This document shows, in pieces, positions 59,493 through 64,000 of a stretch of DNA of 64,000 nucleotides. The stretch lies in NCBI RefSeq assembly GCF_900156915.1, contig NZ_LT732535.1, positions 91,624 to 155,623 of the forward strand, given 5' to 3'. The DNA is from Sediminibacillus massiliensis. Its GTDB lineage: Bacteria > Bacillota > Bacilli > Bacillales > Amphibacillaceae. Each line of letters begins with the position of its first letter. The stretch's first letter is position 1. The notes beneath the pieces were generated by a model, which saw only the letters and a list, made by a program, of their open reading frames with translations, made no database searches and was not told the origin of the DNA. The translations under genes and the position numbers were made by a program.

Positions 59493-60116
59493 ATGCCCAA
59501 TAAACCTGTTGTAATAGGTGTTGCTGGAGGAAGCGGTTCTGGGAAAACGTCTGTGACCAGGTCCATCAGTCAACGTTTTACAGATAAAACCATTTTAGTG
59601 ATTGAACAAGATTATTATTATAAGGACCAGAGTCATTTACCTATCGAAGAAAGGTTGAACACCAATTATGACCATCCATTGGCTTTCGACAATGAATTGC
59701 TGGTTGAACATGTGAAAAAACTTATAGACCTGGAACCGATAGACAAACCGGTTTATGATTATACTGTTCATACCCGTTCTGAAGAAGTTGTAAGGGTAGA
59801 ACCGAAAGAGGTCATTATTCTCGAAGGTATTCTTATTTTGGAGGATCCGAGACTGCTTGATCTCATGGATATTAAGGTGTTTGTCGATACAGATGCCGAC
59901 GTAAGGATTATCAGGAGATTACTTAGAGACATTAAAGAACGAGGACGGACTATCGATTCTGTAATCGACCAATATATAAATGTTGTGCGACCGATGCATT
60001 TGCAGTTTGTAGAGCCTACTAAACGTTATGCTGATATAATCATACCGGAAGGCGGACAAAATCACGTAGCAATCGATTTGATGGCAACCAAAATCCAGAC
60101 AATACTAAATGAGTAA
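59493..60116 (+). CDS. udk: Uridine kinase
   Basis: The product is 207 aa. It phosphorylates uridine and cytidine in salvage. The P-loop [15 protein letters not shown] is N-terminal; [19 protein letters not shown] and the lid [17 protein letters not shown] are family motifs. AAGGAGAGC precedes the ATG. Confidence 0.97.
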   Translation: MPNKPVVIGVAGGSGSGKTSVTRSISQRFTDKTILVIEQDYYYKDQSHLPIEERLNTNYDHPLAFDNELLVEHVKKLIDLEPIDKPVYDYTVHTRSEEVVRVEPKEVIILEGILILEDPRLLDLMDIKVFVDTDADVRIIRRLLRDIKERGRTIDSVIDQYINVVRPMHLQFVEPTKRYADIIIPEGGQNHVAIDLMATKIQTILNE

Positions 60117-60153
60117 CCTCTTTTTTTGGGAAAAGATAGATAGGTATTGAAAA

Positions 60154-60312
60154 TATGGCAAAAATCTGCCATAGTATGGATTAGTTGGTAATATAAAACG
60201 TTTCCACAGATTTTGGTGTCGGAAAGCACTTTATTTATTACTTAACATAATATCTATATCTAAATTATAAGATAAATAAAACCCAGATAGACGGAAACCC
60301 GGTTTAAACCGG
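60154..60312 (+). promoter_or_regulatory. greA upstream palindromes
   Basis: TATGGCA/TGCCATA (60154-60160/60167-60173) lies directly after a TTGAAA (60147-60152) -35 candidate. A 14-bp perfect palindrome, CCGGTTTAAACCGG (60299-60312), lies 42 bp before greA. Function is unknown. Confidence 0.35.
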
Positions 60313-60354
60313 AGATTATGTAACATCGTTGTTGGGGGTAAAGGAGTGTATTCA

Positions 60355-60831
60355 ATGGCTACAGAAAAAAGCTTTTATATGACCAAAGAAGGTAAAGATA
60401 AGTTAGAAAACGAACTGCATGAATTGAAAACGGAAAGAAGACAGGAAGTTGTCGAAAGAATAAAAATTGCCAGGGGGTTTGGCGATCTTTCAGAGAACTC
60501 CGAATACGATGCAGCAAAGGACGAGCAGGCATTCGTTGAATCCAGAATCGCCCAAGTTGAAAACATGATCCGCAATGCTGTCATTATCGAGAGTGACAAT
60601 GACAATCCTAATGTCGTCGGACTGGGAAAAACGGTAACCTTTCAAGAACTGCCTGACGGGGACGAAGAAAGCTATACAATCGTGGGCAGTGCGGAAGCAG
60701 ATCCTTTCGAAGGGAAAATTTCCAATGACTCTCCGATTGCTAAGAGCCTCTTAGGTCGTGAAATCGGTGAAGAGGTCACCGTACCTACCCCTGGAGGAGA
60801 AATGCAAGTAAAAATCGTCAACGTTGAATAA
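60355..60831 (+). CDS. greA: Transcription elongation factor GreA
   Basis: The product is 158 aa (157 in B. subtilis). GreA stimulates transcript cleavage in backtracked RNA polymerase. The N-terminal coiled coil contains the acidic tip within [17 protein letters not shown]; the C-terminal FKBP-like domain has [11 protein letters not shown] and [16 protein letters not shown] 60355 has AAGGAG 8 nt upstream; the GTG at 60346 overlaps that site and is rejected. Confidence 0.97.
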   Translation: MATEKSFYMTKEGKDKLENELHELKTERRQEVVERIKIARGFGDLSENSEYDAAKDEQAFVESRIAQVENMIRNAVIIESDNDNPNVVGLGKTVTFQELPDGDEESYTIVGSAEADPFEGKISNDSPIAKSLLGREIGEEVTVPTPGGEMQVKIVNVE

Positions 60832-60840
60832 TCAGCTGGA

Positions 60841-60871
60841 ACGCATCAAGTTAAATTGATGCGTTTTTTTT
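60841..60871 (+). terminator. Intrinsic terminator after greA
   Basis: ACGCATCAA (60841-60849) pairs with TTGATGCGT (60856-60864), then T7. Confidence 0.95.
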
Positions 60872-60956
60872 ATGCATTCATTTTCTTAGAATAAAAAAAT
60901 TTGTAACAAAAAAATAAAAAAATTGTTGGAATATGTTTAACACACTTATTGAGAGG

Positions 60957-60977
60957 TAACTAGTACCTAGGTAGTTA
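60957..60977 (+). promoter_or_regulatory. Candidate operator before the dehydrogenase operon
   Basis: TAACTA (60957-60962) and TAGTTA (60972-60977) are perfect inverted arms around TACCTAGGTA (60964-60973), itself a palindrome. It lies 39 bp before the first gene, where a regulator could act. Confidence 0.35.
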
Positions 60978-61015
60978 TTTTATTCCTATCTAAATGAAGT
61001 GGAAGGAGGAAAATG

Positions 61016-61774
61016 ATGGCTGATAATAATAAGTCAAAAATGTCCCGGCGGCGTTTTATTAAAAACTCGAGTTATGTTGCCGGAGGAGCCATTGGCGGCG
61101 GGTTACTCGGCACCCTGATTACCGCGAACGTTTCCGATAACAGTCAAACCGCATCGACTGATTCCTCTGGTGGGGGGGAAGGACAGACGAACTTTAACAA
61201 AGCGTTGATGTATTTCACGCGTCAGGAAAACTTCAATATACTTAGTGCAGCAACAGAAAGAATTTTCCCGGAAGATGAGAATGGCCCAGGTGCCATTGGA
61301 CTCGGGGTTCCTTATTTTATCGACCACCAATTGGCCGGTGGTTACGGACATAACGAAAGAGAGTATATGCAAGGGCCGTTTTTTGAAGGATCTGATTTCC
61401 AAGGCTATCAAACGAAATTGAAGAGGCATCAAGTATTTGATTTGGGGATACAGGCAATCGAAAGGGAGAGTCAGAAAGATCACAATGCATCATTTACCGA
61501 CTTGGAACCAGAACAGCAAGATCAAATCTTGCAGAAATTCCAAGATGGAGATGTCGATTTAAAAGGTGTAACCCCAACCACATTCTTTGAACTTCTTCGT
61601 TCGGCTACACTTGAAGGCGCCTATTCCGACCCACTATACGGAGGTAACGGAAACATGGACGGGTGGCGTATGAAAGAGTACCCGGGAAGTTACATGAGTT
61701 ATAATGAAGAACTTGATTCTGAAGAATTTATCGAAAAAGAACCTCGTCCTTTAAGAGCTCACATTTCATCATAG
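61016..61774 (+). CDS. Gluconate 2-dehydrogenase subunit 3 family protein, TAT substrate
   Basis: The product is 252 aa. A twin-arginine signal is clear: S10-R-R-R-F-I-K16 followed by a glycine/alanine-rich hydrophobic stretch. The mature part matches the small (gamma) subunit family of membrane-bound gluconate-type dehydrogenases (FTRQENFNILSAATERIFPEDENGPGA and FFELLRSATLEGAYSDPLYGGNGNMDGW). It probably chaperones and carries the flavin subunit across the membrane. ATG 61016 is chosen over 61013 by spacing to GGAGG. tatA and tatC are two and three genes downstream. Confidence 0.9.
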   Translation: MADNNKSKMSRRRFIKNSSYVAGGAIGGGLLGTLITANVSDNSQTASTDSSGGGEGQTNFNKALMYFTRQENFNILSAATERIFPEDENGPGAIGLGVPYFIDHQLAGGYGHNEREYMQGPFFEGSDFQGYQTKLKRHQVFDLGIQAIERESQKDHNASFTDLEPEQQDQILQKFQDGDVDLKGVTPTTFFELLRSATLEGAYSDPLYGGNGNMDGWRMKEYPGSYMSYNEELDSEEFIEKEPRPLRAHISS

Positions 61775-61795
61775 TAACAATTAAGGAGGATTTAT

Positions 61796-63535
61796 ATGGC
61801 AACGCAATTGGATAAAGTAGAAGCTGTAACAGTCGGAGTAGGCTGGACAGGCGGGATCATAGCAGCTGAACTGGCGAAACAAGGCGTTCAGGTTGTCGGT
61901 CTTGAAAGAGGACATAACCGTTCGACGGAAGATTTCCAGATGGTCCATGATGAATATCGCTATGCAATCCGTTATGAGTTGATGCAGGATTTATCCCAAG
62001 AAACGATTACTTTTAGAAATAATCGTGATGAAAGAGCATTGCCCATGCGTCAACTTGGTTCCTTTTTGCTTGGAGAAGGAGTAGGGGGTGCCGGTGTCCA
62101 CTGGAACGGTCACACTTGGCGTTTCCTCCCGTATGATTTACAAATCAAATCGATGACCGATGAAAAATACGGAGAAAACAAACTTGGGGAAGATTATACC
62201 ATCCAGGATTGGGGAATTACTTACGAAGAACTTGAATCATATTTTTATCAATTCGAACAGACAGCTGGAATTGGCGGGGAAGAAAATCCGATGGGAGCTC
62301 CACGGAGCAACCCTTATCCGAATCCGCCAATGAAAGATTCGCCAATCACTAAAAGGTTCAAAGATGCCGCAAGTAATCTTGACTTGCATCCGTTCCAACT
62401 TCCTTCCGCCAACATGACGGAAAACTATGAAAATCCGGATGGTCAAAAAATGTATAAGTGCCAGTACTGCGGTTTTTGTGAACGTTTCGGTTGTGAATAC
62501 GGAGCAAAAGCATCTCCTAATGTGACTGTCATCCCGACGGCACAGGATACAGGGAATTTCGAACTCCGCACGGGTGCTAATGTAACAGAGATCCTTTATG
62601 ATGGAAACCGGGCTACGGGTGTCCGCTATGTAGATGTATTGACAGGTGAAGAATTTGAACAGCCTGCAGATATCGTTATTTTAACAAGTTATGTGATGAA
62701 CAATACCAGATTGCTCCTCCAATCCGGAATCGGACAGGCGTACGATCCTGAAACAGGTAACGGTGTAATCGGTAAAAACTATTGTTATCAAATCTTGCCT
62801 GGTGCCACTGGTTTCTTTGAAAATGAGAAATTCAACACCTATATGGGTGCAGGAGCGCTAGGTTCATCGGTAGATGATTTTAATGGAGATAATTTCGATC
62901 ATTCAGATCTTGACTTTATTCACGGTGCATCCATATCTATCACTCAGACAGGAAAAAGGCCGATCAATAACAACACGGTTCCGAAAGACACGCCTAACTG
63001 GGGAAAAGAGTTCAAATCTGAATCGATTAAATGGTACCATAAGACTTTATCCGTAGGTGGACAAGGTGCTTCCATGCCTCACAGGGAAAACTATTTGAGT
63101 CTTGACCCTGACTATAAAGATGCGTATGGAAATCCCTTGCTTCGGATGACGTATGATTACACAGAACAAGACAGGAACCTTCATGAATACATTACCGACA
63201 AATGTGTGGAAATCATGGAAGAAATGGGTGCGGACCATGTGGAACGAAGATCTGTCAGTGACCACTATAACATTGTTCCTTACCAGACAACCCATAACAC
63301 CGGAGGCGTCATCATGGGGGATAACCCTGATACATCTGCAGTGAATAACTACCTACAGATGTGGGATGCCGATAACATTTTTGTAGTCGGTGCTTCTGCT
63401 TTTGCCCATAATGGCGGATACAATCCGACAGGTACAGTGGGTGCATTAGCATATCGTGCTGCCGAAGGCATCATGAAATATCGTGAGGAAAATGGACAGC
63501 TTGTGAAAGCAAAAGCGAAAAGTCAGCTTGCTTAA
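61796..63535 (+). CDS. GMC family oxidoreductase, gluconate 2-dehydrogenase-like
   Basis: The product is 579 aa. An N-terminal Rossmann FAD motif ([17 protein letters not shown]), the HWNGHTWRF region and C-terminal [19 protein letters not shown] identify a GMC dehydrogenase. THNTGG likely holds the catalytic histidine. It has no signal peptide, so export would be by hitchhiking on the TAT-targeted small subunit. Four cysteines, C222, C225, C228 and C232, form CxxCxxCxxxC, a ferredoxin-like spacing. No cytochrome c gene is seen next to it, so the electron acceptor is unclear. Sugar or sugar-acid substrate is inferred. Confidence 0.88.
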   Translation: MATQLDKVEAVTVGVGWTGGIIAAELAKQGVQVVGLERGHNRSTEDFQMVHDEYRYAIRYELMQDLSQETITFRNNRDERALPMRQLGSFLLGEGVGGAGVHWNGHTWRFLPYDLQIKSMTDEKYGENKLGEDYTIQDWGITYEELESYFYQFEQTAGIGGEENPMGAPRSNPYPNPPMKDSPITKRFKDAASNLDLHPFQLPSANMTENYENPDGQKMYKCQYCGFCERFGCEYGAKASPNVTVIPTAQDTGNFELRTGANVTEILYDGNRATGVRYVDVLTGEEFEQPADIVILTSYVMNNTRLLLQSGIGQAYDPETGNGVIGKNYCYQILPGATGFFENEKFNTYMGAGALGSSVDDFNGDNFDHSDLDFIHGASISITQTGKRPINNNTVPKDTPNWGKEFKSESIKWYHKTLSVGGQGASMPHRENYLSLDPDYKDAYGNPLLRMTYDYTEQDRNLHEYITDKCVEIMEEMGADHVERRSVSDHYNIVPYQTTHNTGGVIMGDNPDTSAVNNYLQMWDADNIFVVGASAFAHNGGYNPTGTVGALAYRAAEGIMKYREENGQLVKAKAKSQLA

Positions 63536-63564
63536 AATATTTTCAATCTAAAGGAGAGATTTTC

Positions 63565-63786
63565 ATGGGATTTACGAACATAGGGATCCCCGGATTAATT
63601 ATCATCCTGGTGGTCACATTGATTATTTTCGGTCCTAAAAAACTTCCGGAAATCGGAGCTGCCTTCGGACAGACACTTTCCGAATTCAAAAAGTCAACCA
63701 GCAATCTTATGAGTGATAACGATGAGGATCGTACTAAGAAAACAGTAGATGCCCCTGAGGAAGAAAAGAAAGACTTGCCATCCTAA
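63565..63786 (+). CDS. tatA: Sec-independent protein translocase TatA/E
   Basis: The product is 73 aa. A single membrane helix (about 8-22) ends in the [23 protein letters not shown] hinge and amphipathic helix, then an acidic/basic tail. TatA forms the pore for folded proteins. It is 29 nt after the dehydrogenase and before tatC, so this TAT pair is in the same operon as its probable cargo. Confidence 0.96.
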   Translation: MGFTNIGIPGLIIILVVTLIIFGPKKLPEIGAAFGQTLSEFKKSTSNLMSDNDEDRTKKTVDAPEEEKKDLPS

Positions 63787-63808
63787 AAGATGAGGGGTGA
63801 AAGCAATC

Positions 63809-64000
63809 ATGCAACAGGCACAATTAGAAGAGCAGACTTTAGTCGAGCATATAACAGATTTAAGGAAGGCTATTATAAATTCGGTGGTTTTCTTTGTTAT
63901 TTGCTTTATTGTCCTCCTGGCTTCAATAAATAAAGTAATACCATTATTGACAGAACAAGAAAAACTTGTAATGCTTGGCCCTCTGGATGTTGTCCGTTTT
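63809..64000 (+). CDS. tatC: Sec-independent protein translocase TatC, truncated by window edge
   Basis: Sixty-four codons are present and the frame is open at the right edge. The N-terminus LVEHITDLRKAIINSVVFFVICFIVLL matches TatC: the (E)H(L/I).(E/D)LR motif that recognises the twin-arginine signal, followed by the first membrane helix. GAGGGGTGA precedes the ATG. Confidence 0.93.
   Translation, partial: MQQAQLEEQTLVEHITDLRKAIINSVVFFVICFIVLLASINKVIPLLTEQEKLVMLGPLDVVRF

Noticed and set aside
60193-60208. cre (CcpA) site before greA
   Set aside because: On the minus strand the TGGAAACG core fits, but the outer C and W positions fail. I kept it only as part of the greA finding.

Overview
The window is a 64 kb stretch of low-to-moderate GC chromosome from an endospore-forming Bacillaceae bacterium. 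It carries at least eight sporulation genes (spoIIB, spoIVFA/FB, spo0B, safA, bofC, spoVB and an rsfA-type gene). It also has two T-box leaders and gene order collinear with the Bacillus subtilis spoIIB-to-greA interval. Departures from B. subtilis (an RNase E/G gene, a TAT-linked flavin dehydrogenase operon, a missing yrvM and yrrNO) suggest a relative such as Virgibacillus, Oceanobacillus or Halobacillus. That placement is inference. I saw no rRNA, tRNA, CRISPR array, prophage or intact insertion sequence.

Layout. 1-14 kb: end of spoIIB, maf, radC, mreBCD and minCD (cell shape and division), spoIVFA/FB (sigma-K processing), rng, rplU-prp-rpmA, spo0B, obg, pheB and pheA. 14-20 kb: spore-coat safA with an overlapping APH-type kinase gene, nadE, a YhcN/CoxA-like lipoprotein gene, yebC and bofC. 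19.7-20.5 kb: a gene-free stretch of decayed interspersed repeats ending at a LexA box. 20.5-35 kb: ruvAB, queA-tgt-yajC, membrane protein genes, spoVB (minus strand), comN, secDF, recJ and apt. 35-42 kb: relA, dtd, a 57-codon gene, and a T-box-controlled hisS-aspS operon. 42-45 kb: 6S RNA, then rsfA-like and rarA on the minus strand. 45-52 kb: yczE-like, cymR, cysteine desulfurase, mnmA, a TPR gene and recD2. 52-61 kb: AI-2E-family permease, T-box-alaS, yrzL, ruvX, yrzB, mltG, trmR, udk and greA. 61-64 kb: a TAT-exported gluconate-dehydrogenase-like pair followed by tatA and the start of tatC.

The genes are mostly housekeeping. The interest lies in regulation and in a few unusual proteins. 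Intergenic RNA structures include a three-way-junction secDF leader, a mreB leader with competing pairings, an overlapping Asp/His specifier in the hisS-aspS T-box, and hairpins that bury the ribosome-binding sites of recJ, bofC and the YhcN-like gene in read-through transcripts. The RNase E/G lacks the usual zinc-link cysteines. The GMC dehydrogenase carries a ferredoxin-like CxxCxxCxxxC motif. Starts were revised wherever a ribosome-binding site and family alignment agreed on an internal codon.
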